This document shows positions 47,855-59,454 of a stretch of 64,000 nt of DNA, one piece after another; the first letter of the stretch is position 1, and every line of letters begins with the position of its first letter. The DNA is from Xylona heveae TC161 (taxonomy: Eukaryota > Ascomycota > Xylonomycetes > Xylonales > Xylonaceae): positions 1 to 64,000 of the forward strand of contig NW_017264199.1 in the NCBI RefSeq assembly GCF_001619985.1. The letters are read 5' to 3'. The translations under genes were made by a program, and so were the position numbers. The notes under the pieces were generated by a model. That model searched no databases. It saw nothing but the letters and a program-made list of their open reading frames with translations, and was not told the DNA's origin.

Positions 47855-50650
47855 CATTGCATATTTCTTGTTCTGGTTTCATTTGCTTTAGCGTTCCAAT
47901 TCCTTTTTTTTTTTCTGGCATCAGCTTTTTTCTGGTATCAGCTTATTAGCATCAATATCTCATCTCTCGACGACCCATTACTACATCATGGATGCGGCGC
48001 ATCAAGTTCTCATTGTGGACGAGCAGGTATTGTAGGACGGCACCCTGGCAGTTCTGCGGCTCGCAGGTTCCCTGCGACGCTGCACGACACAGAAGTAATT
48101 AGCAGTACATACACGATTAGACTGTAATAATTAATGCATCAATATAACCCTCTCAAGTAACCCTAGCAAAAGCGCAGCCGTCATATGAAGCTTCTCATAT
48201 AACGGCCAATGCATGGTTCTATGAAACGCCTTGAATGACTCGACGGAAGAACTCTCTCAGGATCCATGAGGGAAGTTGCATCTTGTTTGCTTGCTTTGTG
48301 TCTCGGTATCCGAAAGAGCACGAGTGGTGGATGCATCGAAGATGCTCTATTGATCGAAGCTCCTGTTGCAGATGCACCAGTTCAGGAACATCTTTCGTTC
48401 GGATAATCGGTTATTTTCGTCTTTTGGTTTAACAATATCAACTCTAAAGGCAGATGGAGTTGAAGAAATATCCGGGATCAGTCGGAAAATTTTCTGACAG
48501 TGCAGCTACTCGGGTCCGAAAGCTTAACGCTTCTTGGGAAAACTTGCCTGTTTGTGGATGAATTATAACACGCGAGTGATTCAACTTGGTCTTCACTGAG
48601 AGCGTTTCTTCCTTAGCCAAAAGCAATGCCAAATACAATTGCGACCCAGTGACAATGGAATCGAGGATTCGATTTATCCCCTCTAGTAGATATTACAATG
48701 TTCGATTCCAGCTCCTGAATGAGCGGCTGGAGCTTGTCTGGTACCTAACCTTCTCAACGATTTCACATTGCCGTATGCAAGGACGGCGATAGTCAACACG
48801 TCTTCATTGTCTAATTCGGTATCATTAGACGAATGGAAGCGGTCGCACTGCGTTGAAGCCGATGGTGCCATGCTGCATCACAATCATCCCTCGAACCCGA
48901 AACACGGGGAAAGGTCCCCCATTATTTTACTCAACTTCTCCTTGCAAGCAGTTTCTCGAATTACAATCTGCTCACCTCTTACATTCTTACTGGCAAGCCT
49001 ATGTTTGCATCCCGATGCTTGACCCTTGGAGAACTAGCCAAGATCGTGTCGTGCGTGCATGCTGACAACACTCTAAGAATGTCGGACACATGCAGAAGAT
49101 TGTCCCTCCCTGCAAATTCTCCAATTGGGTCTTCTGAAGTTTCTATGGGGCAAAGCGATTCCGGTCCAAGGCGAGGGCATTGCCGGTCGTTGAGCAGTTC
49201 CATATGAACCCAAAAGCGGAGAACACGAGGTGCTCACTGGGCTAGAACACTAATGATTACCTGGGCTCGACAGCACAGATATTCTGCTCGACCAGAAACA
49301 CATCATATACCACAAGAGATTACATGCAAAACCACGGTAAGGCAACGCGGTCAAGGATACATGCAAGTGCTCTGGTCACCTATCGGAACGAGGACGACTA
49401 GAATCAATCGTCTGGACGCTTGACAACTCATGTCCATAACCCTAGTCTTGGGTATCCATCGTCCAAAGTATGGGGACACGACATGATTTGCATACTGCCC
49501 CAGCGTGGGAAATGGACACCGCACACGAGTCAAATTATTGTTTCTGTCCCCTCATCCAAATACCCATGTACAACTTTGTTGACTATAAGCTTCCGAAGTC
49601 AGTCTTTCGAGCTTCCCAGAGATGCCACGTCAGTTGCTGTCACGGCTGATTGCGCACGTCTTCTGATTACTTTAGCACTATGAGTGGCTTCGCCTTTTTT
49701 TCCCCCTACCAAAATAATTTTATTTCCTTTCAGGTCATCGCCACTTGCAGGAGGGATGTCGGGGCACGATGTCTCCGTTTACGAAGTTTGGGCGATGGAC
49801 CCTGCCAGCGGAGACCCCGCGCCTTAGCCGGGACGATACGCCGCTTGGTATTCTCTGACACGCGAGTCCGAGCTTGTGGCGGCAGAATCTCAGCTGCGTT
49901 GGGGCCCTTGCAACCTCGCTGAAAATGCGAAGCGGCGTCACCAAGGGCAGCTGGGCCAAAGTTGCCGCGTATTTATACACGAAGGGGGACCGCCATGTCT
50001 CCCGGATGCTGGATCGCCATGATCACCAGTCAGCAACCCTCTCTGGCGCGATTCCAGTCCTGTGCAGGTCTGAGACATTGGTTTCCCGACCATCACCTTG
50101 CGCTGTTCGCTTGAACGGACATCCATCATGTCAGCACTAAGCGCCTGTGCGTCTCGAGCCATGATGATACGGAATGCTAATCTATATGCAGTACTCTGTC
50201 GTTGCAAAGACGCATCTGTGACGGAGCCGAGGGTCCCGGATTCAATTGGTGGTTGCATGAATTGATATTTTCCCATCACCAGGACCACTGCCATTGCTGC
50301 TGTTTCCACAGCATTGGTTGTTGATTGATTGGTATCTGGGAAATAGCCCATGCGGTGACCTTTTATCCGTGTCACGCGCGCGCGGACACCGAATACCGAA
50401 CGGGGCCAAATATCTCGCACGAGGACTATCACCACACTCACTGGTATTAGCTCGGTTCCGTGTTGATACCTGGGAACTCGAGGACCAAAAGTTCTTATCC
50501 TGAGACCTGCTTGGCCTGATGCCCAAAACACGCCTGCAGCATCAGAGAAAGGAAAAACAAAGAGAGAAAAGAGGAAGCAGCATTGCCGATCATCGCTACG
50601 GAGCAGCTAACGACATCTCCTGTCGAGCTTTACTTTTGAAAAAGGCAATC
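47855..50650. other. Intergenic region without supported gene
   Basis: 2.8 kb. A 197-codon minus-strand frame (49,938-50,531) is the largest but is compositionally irregular and lacks domain sense. I found no tRNA, repeat array or transposon ends. The right side should hold the promoter of the DUF1349 gene. Confidence 0.4.
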
Positions 50651-51694
50651 ATGGTTCCGGCGCGTTCATCGTTTATGGGCTTGAATTTGACATCCCAATC
50701 AGATCTTCCAGAATGCATGGCCTCATTCTCCCTCCAAGCACCTCCTAATACAGACCTCTGGCGCAAGCCCCCAGCACGAGACACTTCTACTGCGCCGATT
50801 CTCTACACTGCATTGCGGCGACCATTCATTGCGGCCGAGGTGACTGTCACTGCTGATTGGGAGCTGGAATGGGACCAAGGCGGTCTTGTCATTTTTGCTG
50901 GGTTGCCGACAGGGCGCACGGAGCCCGTTCCGCCCTCGTCTGTATCTCATTCTGTCCCAGTCTCAGGTCCGGGGCGGAACGGCTCCAGCGGTAACAGCAA
51001 TAGCAGTAACAACAGCAGCAGCAGCTCCACATTACGGAGCCGGGCTGGTAGTGCAGGCACAGCAGCAGGAACTGAGACCGCCAATAGCACTACTGAAACA
51101 AGGACAACGAATAACGATTCAGCGCCAACCTCAACTTCACCGCCGCCCCCGTATGTCACCCCAATGCCTGCAGCGAAATGGGTCAAAGCAGGCTTCGAGT
51201 TCTGCAACAACGCAGTACATGCATCCTCGGTATGCGCCACCTCGGATGGCGCAGACTGGGCCGTTGCCCCACTGACACAATGCACCACCTCTACCCCTTC
51301 TGCTAGCAGTACCCGTAGCGGGTATCCGTCCTCGGTCTCGGTCTCGGTTCCGCAGCACGAGCTCCGCGTCAAGCTCGAGCGCATTGGCTACGCGCTCTGG
51401 ATCTACTTCCTGGACGGCTCGCTCGGGTGGAAGAAACTGCGCGAAGTGACGTGGTTTTTCTGGGGCGTGGAAGACAAGGCCATACGCGTCGGCGTGTACG
51501 CGTCGCGGCCGGCTAATTTTGGCGGCTTTGGTGGTGGTGGCGGTGCAGCATCAACATCTCAACGGCATGGGCGCCGCAGGAATCATCATAACCACGATAA
51601 TTACTACCTGCACCAGCAGCAGCAGCAACAGTCCCAATTGTCACACTCGCAAAACTGTTTATTTGTTGAGTTTGACGATTTAGAAATCTATTAG
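50651..51694 (+). CDS. DUF1349 (concanavalin-like fold) protein with inserted low-complexity loop
   Basis: A 347-aa intronless protein. The DUF1349 pattern is clear: LWRKPPARDTSTAPILY near the start, EVTVTADWELEWDQGGLVIF (first half), then after an insert AAKWVKAGFEF and ASSVCAT. Near the end come LREVTWFFWGVEDK, VGVYASRPANF and LFVEFDDLEI. Between the halves, residues about 105-185 form an insert of Ser, Asn, Thr and Gly repeats (SSGNSNSSNNSSSSS) absent from typical members. A second Gly- and His/Gln-rich insert precedes the last strand. I chose the Met at 50651, close before the domain. The frame stays open to an ATG at 50519. No signal peptide. A carbohydrate-binding or regulatory role is only suspected for the family. 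Confidence 0.8.
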   Translation: MVPARSSFMGLNLTSQSDLPECMASFSLQAPPNTDLWRKPPARDTSTAPILYTALRRPFIAAEVTVTADWELEWDQGGLVIFAGLPTGRTEPVPPSSVSHSVPVSGPGRNGSSGNSNSSNNSSSSSTLRSRAGSAGTAAGTETANSTTETRTTNNDSAPTSTSPPPPYVTPMPAAKWVKAGFEFCNNAVHASSVCATSDGADWAVAPLTQCTTSTPSASSTRSGYPSSVSVSVPQHELRVKLERIGYALWIYFLDGSLGWKKLREVTWFFWGVEDKAIRVGVYASRPANFGGFGGGGGAASTSQRHGRRRNHHNHDNYYLHQQQQQQSQLSHSQNCLFVEFDDLEIY

Positions 51695-52959
51695 ATTTTT
51701 ATATGGATCGTCGTTGCTCCTTTTATATTAGTATAATATTTTGTATTTAATACTTGAAATTTCAAACTCTTTCTTAGCACGCTCGTTGGTATCCAATTAT
51801 TTTATTTTTATCTTAATTCATGTTTACCCCTTTGACTCTTTTTTAATTATTTTATTTTGTTATTTTGTTATTTTTTTATTGTTTCCTTTATGTCTCCCCT
51901 TCCGTCTTTCTACCGGACAATTCGCAAAAGACAGTTTTCTGATCTGTTGGACGCTAATAATACATGGTTTTTTTTTAACTCAAAGTTCTATATAATTATT
52001 CTGCTGCAACTTTCCATCACGTATCCGGGTCTCTTTTAAGGCTTTAAAAGAAGCATGCTGCATGACCGTCATCTCTATCACTATTATGGCTTAAGGTTTT
52101 AGCAGAAATTTATTTTTCATAGCAAATTATTTTATGTAAACTTATGTGCATATACTGTAACGCCCGTGACAAAGAAACGCCGCGAGATAAGCCAGTACGA
52201 GGTAAGGAGCCAGACAATGTGAAAGAAAATCGGGAAAAGAGCCAAGTGAGTATAAAGCTTAAGGTAGAGCAATGTTGTAGGTGGGGAAGCTGAGGAATGC
52301 GATAAATGACAAACATAAAGAGAAAGAAATAAAGAAGTAAGAACGAACAAACGAAAAGGAAGACACGAGTAAAAAGGAAAATGTAAGAGGGAAAAAGGGG
52401 GAAAAAGAAAAGTAGAAACCAGGCTGCCTTCAGCCATTCCCAAATAAATATGTTCACTCCGAATCTTGAAAGGAGAGATGGGAGAAGAAGAAAATAAACA
52501 CATAAATAAAAATATAAATACGTGCTGTAAGATTTCTTAAGATATTTTTGACAGATCATGCTCCAGGTCGAGAACGCGAGATAGAGTAAATGATGTTGGG
52601 AAATGTTGAAGCCGATGGCATGATTGTATCCAACATCAGACCGCTAGAACTTTCAGTCGATAGCTGTCCGTAACACTGATCATTTTTCCGCAGCCGGAGC
52701 AAGCTCGCAAGGCCATTGCTCGGTAGATGAGCTCTGTGGTGCGTCCGCTTTCTTTCATTTTATTCGTAAGCAGAGGAAGGGAGAGCGCGCTATTGCATGT
52801 AGTGGTTAGTTGTAGTTATTTCGAGTTGCTGGGTTCTTGATAAAATGGCGAATGGTTCCTTGCAAATAAGCCAAGCGAACTAGATGAAAGTCGTGGTAAA
52901 TTGCATATATCGACTTTAGTGGAGCGGGCATCCAGCTTTAGCAGAAAGAGTTACTCTAC
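51695..52959. other. Convergent 3' region, AT-rich
   Basis: This lies between the stop codons of the DUF1349 gene and the 908-aa gene. T-rich to 52,000, then A/G-rich (52,200-52,520), which produces a long but low-complexity minus-strand frame (Phe/Leu/Ser-rich, 149 codons) that I do not accept. No gene supported. Confidence 0.5.
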
Positions 52960-55686
52960 TCAATATTGTGAGGACGGTCTCCTGGCCATGCCAGACAAGA
53001 ATACCTCCACGTTTAATTCCCGCAGTTGAGTGAGCACTTGGGAAAAACTCGGCCCTGTAGGGGTATCGGAGAGCGCCCCGGAGCTATGCACGTCGCTGAG
53101 ATTAGGACCGGCGCCGTAGATGGGAGCGATTCCGGGAAATTGGGGAGCTGCCTCGGAACTTCTCGTCTGACTGCCATCACTTGCTCGTCGGGGAGCCGTA
53201 TTACTATGCATAGGAACGACCGGGGCAGATGCGGCGCTGGCCACACGAGGTCTTGGCCCACGGTATTGGACTGCATGATGATATTGAGGTTGAGGTACTC
53301 CCTGACTCCGTTTAGGCAAATCTCTCTGAGCTGAACTTGCCTGAAGGTTCCCGCTAAGGCGACGAGGCTGAGGCTCTGGCTTTCTCGGGGAATACGATTG
53401 TCCCGGAGCATCACTGCGTTCAGGGTAGCGGTAATGAGCCTGCGGCGACGGGGGTGGTTGGTTTGCCCCAGTGGTGGGAAGTGGATCGTTGCTAGGGCCA
53501 CTGCCATAGATTGGAGTGCGAGGGTTCCGGTAAGTGTTCGAAGTAGAGCGCTCGCGCATGATAGGCTGGCTGGACATGTATCGCAGAATTGGTCTAAGAG
53601 ATGGCTGTCCGGAGCTGGGGCCCGAGCCAGGGCCCGAGCCAGAGCCAGGAATACTGGAATGAGCTGCCTCAGTAAAACCAGCTTGTTGCCGGTGAGCAGA
53701 CTGGGAAGAAGAGTAAGTAATCGGGTCAGAAATTTTCCTGAGAACCGGCTGACTCGGGTTGTGCCTCAGCAAAGGTAGACTCGGCTGATGTTGGAGTTGA
53801 GGATGACGATGAGTATCGGGAAAACTAGGTTGCGGGACAGACAGTTTTGTGGCGTCAGCAGAATGGCGTAGAAAACCATGGCTTGGAGCGTTGCGCAGCG
53901 TTGGCCGTGATGTTTGTGATCTCAATCGATGCTGCTGACCATCGGTTTCGCCCTGAGCCTGCGGTGTATTACCTGCATGTAATTGCGGGAGAAATTGCGA
54001 AATTACATCCGCGGGGACGGTTGACGAAGCTCGAGACAAGACATCGCGAGAATTACAGCATCCCCGAAGACAACGCGCATTATTTTCAAAAACGATGTGC
54101 ATAGTCTTCAGCTTGGAACAGAGCCAGCTTTGTCGCTTTGATCTTCCCTTGAGCTCTCTGCTTCGCCTCTTCTTGTTGTCACTTGTGTCACCTAGTAGAT
54201 TTCCTAACGGCGGGTTGGCAGACGAGTAGCCTCGAGATGAACGCACGGGCGGGCGTGCCATGGGCTTTTCATCTCCGGGAGCTGACCAGCATGGCGGGGG
54301 TACCTCCCCTGATATGCTTTCTAGTGGTAACAGTATCCCGGCTCGCAGAGGGGCTTTTGATGATGAAAATTCAGATACGGGCTTTGCAGCACAGCTGGAA
54401 CGTGCAAGCTCTGGTGGAGCCCCGGGAAGAGTTGGTGGAGGAGGCGGAAGGGGGAGATGCGGGGATGACAAGGACTGCTGCCCCTTTGCAATTGGTTGTG
54501 CAGGTGGCACAGAAACCGGCATAGGAATAGATTGAGGTGGGCTTGCTCGTGCACTGTTGACAGAAGAATGCTTTGTAACCAAAGACTCTGCCATTTGTGC
54601 TATAATGTTCCCTGGCAGAAGCACTCCTAGTGTATCTGCCCACATTCTGGTGAAGACTGCGACGGCAGCCCGATGATTGGCCTGTACATCTTTTCGAGGT
54701 CCTGGCTTTAGCCAGAAAAACGGCGCAGAAGGATCATCAGTGCTCCCCTTGGCACAGTCCGCAGAGAGCTTACTTTGAGCAAATGCATTCGGAGACCCCA
54801 CAAATACCCTTCCCGTGTGGCTCTCAGGGTCTGGGGAAGGAAAGGGAGAGAGTCGAGAAAGAAACAACCAGTGTGCCAAATTGCGCAATTGCGGTAGTGC
54901 CCATGGTCCGTTTCGTTCTACCATTGTCTCCATCTCCATTCCGACGCCTCTGGCTCTGATTCCACTTCTTTCTCTCCTGACTTCATATGTGGCATCTGCA
55001 TCCCCAGGTTCACCTGCAAGAGTTCCATCAGGCGGAGCCAGTGTGAACCGAATCACCAAGTGACGCAGAAGCTGTGCATTCCGTGGCCCAATGGTACTGA
55101 GGAATAACAACAGAGTTGTTGGAAAGGAAAATGAAAAATGGTTGCTTCCATAGAGTTCCTCAAGCACGTCAAGGTAGATTGTTCGATTGACGAGCAAGAG
55201 ATTGAGTGATGAGCTCTGACATCTGGCATTTCCCCTTTGTGGCAGTCTTTTGCTATGTTGATACGGCATCAAAGGCTCATTGGAGACGATGAGTAAGTCG
55301 AAGATCCGCTGCCGGATAAACTTTGGCAGGCCCATCAGCCTGAAAGGTTTTGGGCTCGGTCGGTCGATATTTGGACCGAAGCGTCTTTCCAGCTCCGAGA
55401 GAGATGATTGTATCTTGCGTAGTTGATAAAAGCACTCTGTCTGATGATACAGAGTAGGAGGAAGGGGAGGAGCTGGAGAAGGCAGTATTGCTTTTGCTGA
55501 TCGATGTAGCGCGAGTTTGGTCACATTCCATCCACTTGGCAGACGACGTATAATTTTCTTTGGCGTAGTTGGTGCTGGTTTGAAGGTTGAGCCACCGTCT
55601 CTGTCTTTTGTTTCCTTAGACTTTCCACTGTGTCCCATTGTTGTGTGCGAGTCTTGTTCTAGCTGAGGTTTCTTCTTGCCACGCAT
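52960..55686 (-). CDS. Large fungal protein of unknown function (N-terminal F-box/2EXR-like region, disordered C-terminus)
   Basis: A single open frame of 908 codons with no intron. After a basic N-terminus, residues about 75-110 form a helix (ECFYQLRKIQSSLSELERRF). Next comes LMGLPKFIRQRIFDLLIV, much like the first helices of fungal F-box/2EXR-type domains that recruit ubiquitin ligases, followed by LNLLLVNRTIYLDVLEELY, a typical continuation. Residues about 185-330 look folded. From about 375 to the end the chain is Pro/Ser/Arg/Gln-rich and surely disordered (repeated PSQPVLR, RPILRYMSSQPIMRE-like phrases), closing with LTQLRELNVEVFLSGMARRP, a possible short amphipathic helix. The start could also be the Met at 55638. 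Function unknown. The F-box-like reading is a resemblance, not a firm assignment. Confidence 0.8.
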   Translation of the reverse strand: MRGKKKPQLEQDSHTTMGHSGKSKETKDRDGGSTFKPAPTTPKKIIRRLPSGWNVTKLALHRSAKAILPSPAPPLPPTLYHQTECFYQLRKIQSSLSELERRFGPNIDRPSPKPFRLMGLPKFIRQRIFDLLIVSNEPLMPYQHSKRLPQRGNARCQSSSLNLLLVNRTIYLDVLEELYGSNHFSFSFPTTLLLFLSTIGPRNAQLLRHLVIRFTLAPPDGTLAGEPGDADATYEVRRERSGIRARGVGMEMETMVERNGPWALPQLRNLAHWLFLSRLSPFPSPDPESHTGRVFVGSPNAFAQSKLSADCAKGSTDDPSAPFFWLKPGPRKDVQANHRAAVAVFTRMWADTLGVLLPGNIIAQMAESLVTKHSSVNSARASPPQSIPMPVSVPPAQPIAKGQQSLSSPHLPLPPPPPTLPGAPPELARSSCAAKPVSEFSSSKAPLRAGILLPLESISGEVPPPCWSAPGDEKPMARPPVRSSRGYSSANPPLGNLLGDTSDNKKRRSRELKGRSKRQSWLCSKLKTMHIVFENNARCLRGCCNSRDVLSRASSTVPADVISQFLPQLHAGNTPQAQGETDGQQHRLRSQTSRPTLRNAPSHGFLRHSADATKLSVPQPSFPDTHRHPQLQHQPSLPLLRHNPSQPVLRKISDPITYSSSQSAHRQQAGFTEAAHSSIPGSGSGPGSGPSSGQPSLRPILRYMSSQPIMRERSTSNTYRNPRTPIYGSGPSNDPLPTTGANQPPPSPQAHYRYPERSDAPGQSYSPRKPEPQPRRLSGNLQASSAQRDLPKRSQGVPQPQYHHAVQYRGPRPRVASAASAPVVPMHSNTAPRRASDGSQTRSSEAAPQFPGIAPIYGAGPNLSDVHSSGALSDTPTGPSFSQVLTQLRELNVEVFLSGMARRPSSQY

Positions 55687-56153
55687 GATGCATACAAGGC
55701 AGGTTGACTAGACAGACAAGTTCAGCCAGAATATCACGGTTGAGACACACCAGGATTGAGGACGCAAGCTCACAAGTTCAGAATACTAGGGTATTACTGT
55801 TCGAATTGGCCAGTTTGACTCTTGATGCTGTTATCTATTTCACCAACTGCTAGGCGCTGTGAATGATAATGTGAATAGAAAGTTCAACGTTGGGACAAGA
55901 GGAGAGGTTAAAAGTAAGGAAAAAAGCAGCATAATCAACAGGTAAGAAGATTCAGAATATGCTAAGCGAATTATTGAATGGTGGAAGAAGAGATACAAAG
56001 AGTTTTGGGGTTAAAAAGATTCCAAACGCCAGCCATTGCTAAATCTCCCATTAACCACACCCGAGACCCCAGAATAATGCAGCTCTGAGAATAATGTGCA
56101 GGCTCGCTAAAGAAGACGATTATAATTCACTGTACCAGTTCCCCCCAATCTTT
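55687..56153. promoter_or_regulatory. Intergenic, promoter side of the 908-aa gene
   Basis: 467 bp between the 908-aa gene start and the SNF5 stop, both minus strand. No gene seen. Confidence 0.45.
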
Positions 56154-58614
56154 TCAGAATCCTCTTACCCTCCGCTCCACTCTTTCTCTATGTTGTCGAT
56201 TCCGAAGGTGAACCTCGAAATTTTCAACTGTCATGTCTGGACCAGGTGTATAAAGCTTTCCTGGGCAATCATGACATCGAATACGTGGGAAATATTGGTA
56301 CTTGACGTTTGGAGGATTCGGTTGCCCGGCTTGTAAAGCGCTACTGGGAAGAGGTTGATCTGTTAAGGCGTCCACAGCCGTATACCGCATTGTTCCCTCA
56401 AACATATCGCGTGGATACCTTGATTGGAGCGTGGTTAAGCCAGCGGTGAGCCAGGCGGGAGGTGGAGGCTGATACAATAGGTCAGAAAAGATATCGATCT
56501 CAGATCATTTCATGTGATGACTTTTAAGAAGGATACAAAAGAATACGTGCAGAAGGTGTACAACAAAAACCGCCGCAACGGCAGAAGAAAGGACTTAAAA
56601 GGGCAAAAAGCACGGGAATAGGAACGATGTAATAAGGTTGTTCTTATGGATGAAGGTGTTCTTAAAGACTTACCCCTGGTTGGCCAGCTACTGGAGGATG
56701 GGTAGCATCTACAATACCATACTGCTGTGGTGTTGTACCACCAGTGCCCCCATTCATTTGCGGAGTTGCGACCAAAGGCTGATTAGGAAGCTGCTGCTGA
56801 TGCATCGCTGGTGTAGTGGGTGGAGGTCCCATCGAACCCGGCACAGGTGTCCCCTGTTGCGGCGTAGCACTTTGAGATGCGGCGCGTTGACCACGACCCA
56901 TTGTCGATTGGTCGCCACGTTGTCTTGATTTTTGCTCCCGCAAGAATTGCCGAAAACGCTCTCTGGGAATGCGAAGCCTAACGACGAGTGTTGTTGGTTC
57001 ACTGACACTCTCGTCACGGTAGTCTCTACCAGAGCGCCGCGAAGTTCTTGTTTCGTGGTGATGGAGTAAGGACGCTTCGGGCGTTGCCGAACGTCCAAGC
57101 GTAGCTCGCATAGCTGCTTGAGCGGCGGACGCAGCACCCCGCATGCCTCTGGTGCGTGCAGTACCGGAAAGCATATGGGATGATGTTGCCGGAGAATCGG
57201 GCGCTGATTCCTCACTCTCGGATTCTTCAGATTCCTCATCTCGGGGCCCAGTAATTGCTCTTCTACCCTTTCCTAATTGAGCAGCAGAGCGTTTGAATAT
57301 TCTGCTCTCGTCAACGCTCTCAGCCGCGCCAGGCAGCACTGTCGAGACCAAAAGGCTTCGCACAGTTCGTTGTCGATCTTTAAGATCTGGCAGTGCAGGA
57401 CCGCCACGACGATTGATGGACCTCTTCTGGCGTCGCTGCTCTCTTGACAGAGATACCTCTGTCCGCTCCAATTCGTTTTCATTAAGCTCGTACAGATATG
57501 GCGTGTAGTCCTTGGCAGCCTGGACCGGCCGAAAGACAGAAGGAAGGGGGGTAGGCAGAAATGCTTCTCTCAGGTCGGCGTCTTCAATTGGCCGACCATC
57601 AAATGGGTGGCCAGTGATATAAAGACTTTTTGTGAAAAGTTGGGCTTGCTCTCTGATGTTGTGAGCGATCGCGGTGGTGAACTCCCCCGTGAGAGAAAGA
57701 TCTCTGGTCATCTGCTTGGCAAACTCTTCGGGAGAATTCAAGGGGTTATTGATCTCCCACTCAAATTGATCAACCAGCGTATGCTGTCCGATGGTGATGT
57801 TTAGCTTGATCAAAATTCGCATCTCGTCATTTTTGTATGCAAAGTAAGCAAGATGAGGATCTAGGGCCTCTTCATCGATATAGACATGAGGGTAGAAATC
57901 CTGGATTTGATCTGCAAGCGATTGACCAACCTGCTGCACCATAAGACCTGAGATCTCCTGGGGCAGGTTGAAGTCTTCAACGAGCAGCTCGGCGAATAAT
58001 TCGGGTTTGATGACACGGTCATGAAGATTCCACGTGAAGGTATCTCGCAGTTTTATCTTATCCCACTCAATGTCCAGTCGAACCGGAACCAGCTCTTCTA
58101 ATTGCTCAGCCTGAGTTGCCAAGTCTTTCCTTGAAATCCGCAGTTCCCGAGTCCTCCTTCCACCTGGCCGTTTCCTATGAAGCGGGTAGACCACACGAGG
58201 CTTGTCATCCGTGTGGCCATTACCATACCCTGCGTAGCCACTGCCAAATATAGCACCAGGATGAAGTTGGCGGTCCTGGCGCAAGGATTTATACAAGTCT
58301 ACCTCTTCGCGCTTGAATCGCAAAAGTTCGGCCTGCGCGGCATTCTGGGTGTTGAGCGCTGCAGTGTGCAGCTGATCGCGGGTCACGTACTGATCTAGGA
58401 GTAATTCCTTCGTCGGCGGTCGGGGACGATGCGCGAGCTCTGATGATACGGGTTGAGATGCAATCTTCGTGCCTGATCGAGATCGTTTTCGAGCTTGAGG
58501 CGCGCCATTGGCCTCGTTGGGTGCGATAGGTGACGAGGTGGATTGCTCTTTCTGGCCATCTTCAACAGACCCTGAAGCGACTGAAGCCCCGGCCGCAGCA
58601 CCGGCGGCGGCCAT
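56154..58614 (-). CDS. snf5: SNF5/SMARCB1 family chromatin-remodelling subunit
   Basis: A core subunit of the SWI/SNF (or RSC) nucleosome remodeller. Exons 56674-58614 and 56154-56468, joined across a 205-bp intron in phase 0, give 751 aa. The disordered Ala/Pro N-terminus contains RPPTKELLLDQYVTRDQL. The two SNF5 repeats follow: LVPVRLDIEWDKIKLRDTF to LPQEISG, and RILIKLNITIGQHTLVDQF to FTTAIAHNIREQ. Then come FLPTPLPSVFRPVQAAKDYT, an acidic stretch (EESEESESEES), a basic helix (RIPRERFRQFLREQKSRQR) and a Gln/Pro-rich linker. The second exon encodes the fungal C-terminal module starting PPPPAWLTAGL, with a Cys pair in RIRCHDCPGKLYTPG and FEVHLRNRQHRERV, which looks like a small metal-binding domain. 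Whether it is Snf5 or Sfh1 cannot be decided here. Confidence 0.93.
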
Positions 58615-59454
58615 GGAGGCTGAAGGATCAAAGATAAAGCAAGACGCGTCGCGATGGATGGGGGCAGCGGGTGGACTTGATCCCCGTGTTTCCTTTCCCG
58701 GTCCTTTGGACGAGAATCATCGGGTTTCGACTGGGGCTGCAGGCAGATGACCACATGTTCGCGAATTCAGCGTTGATTGCGGACCGAATGGAGCCCAGCC
58801 TTTTCCAAATAGGGATAGTGCAGTGGGCAAAGGCGAGAGAGGGAAAAGTCACAAAAGAAGCGATCGACGACAGGAGAATGATGATACTGGATGGGAATCA
58901 GAGATGTAAAGAGATGATGTTCACGATGATAATGATGAAAGTGGTTTGTTTATTACACGATGAGCCACTCGTCATCATTTTGCTCCGGTCTGGGCAAGTC
59001 TGGTGGCCCGCAACAGAGCAAATCAAATCGATAGGGTCAATCTGCATCTTCTCACCGCGACAACACGGAATCTGGGTCTGCCCATGGATTAGTGCCAGCC
59101 CCAAACTCCGGTATCAATCGAAAAGATGGGACTTGCCTTGGCCACCCCATCGTTAGCATTATATTTCATTAAGTCACAGGAATAATAAGGCCAAATCGCA
59201 CACACGCCTGATCCTCCGTCTGGCTCCGATTGGACAGACACAAAGCTCCTTTTTTTCTCTTTATATAAGGCGATGCGGAGGGGCCATTGAAATCAATAGG
59301 GTTTCGTTCGGCCCTTCTCGAGAATCGCTCTGCGCCTTTTTATGTTGCACCCACAATAGTATGCCCTCATGTAAATCGTCCACGCTTACTTCAAGAAACG
59401 CCTCAACAAAAGATGAATGATACATTTAAAACATGAAAGCATCGCCAGGCTCAG
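58615..59454. promoter_or_regulatory. Intergenic, SNF5 promoter side
   Basis: 840 bp between the SNF5 start and the stop of the next minus-strand gene. Open frames present at 58,671-59,156 (plus) start inside the SNF5 5' region and have no domain sense. Nothing else supported. Confidence 0.45.

Noticed and set aside
49938-50531. 197-codon minus-strand open frame
   Set aside because: No domain-like sequence, overlaps other random frames, and uneven composition. Kept as intergenic.
52110-52559. 149-codon minus-strand frame rich in Phe, Leu and Ser
   Set aside because: Arises from an A/G-rich strand in a 3' region; low complexity and no membrane-protein family character.
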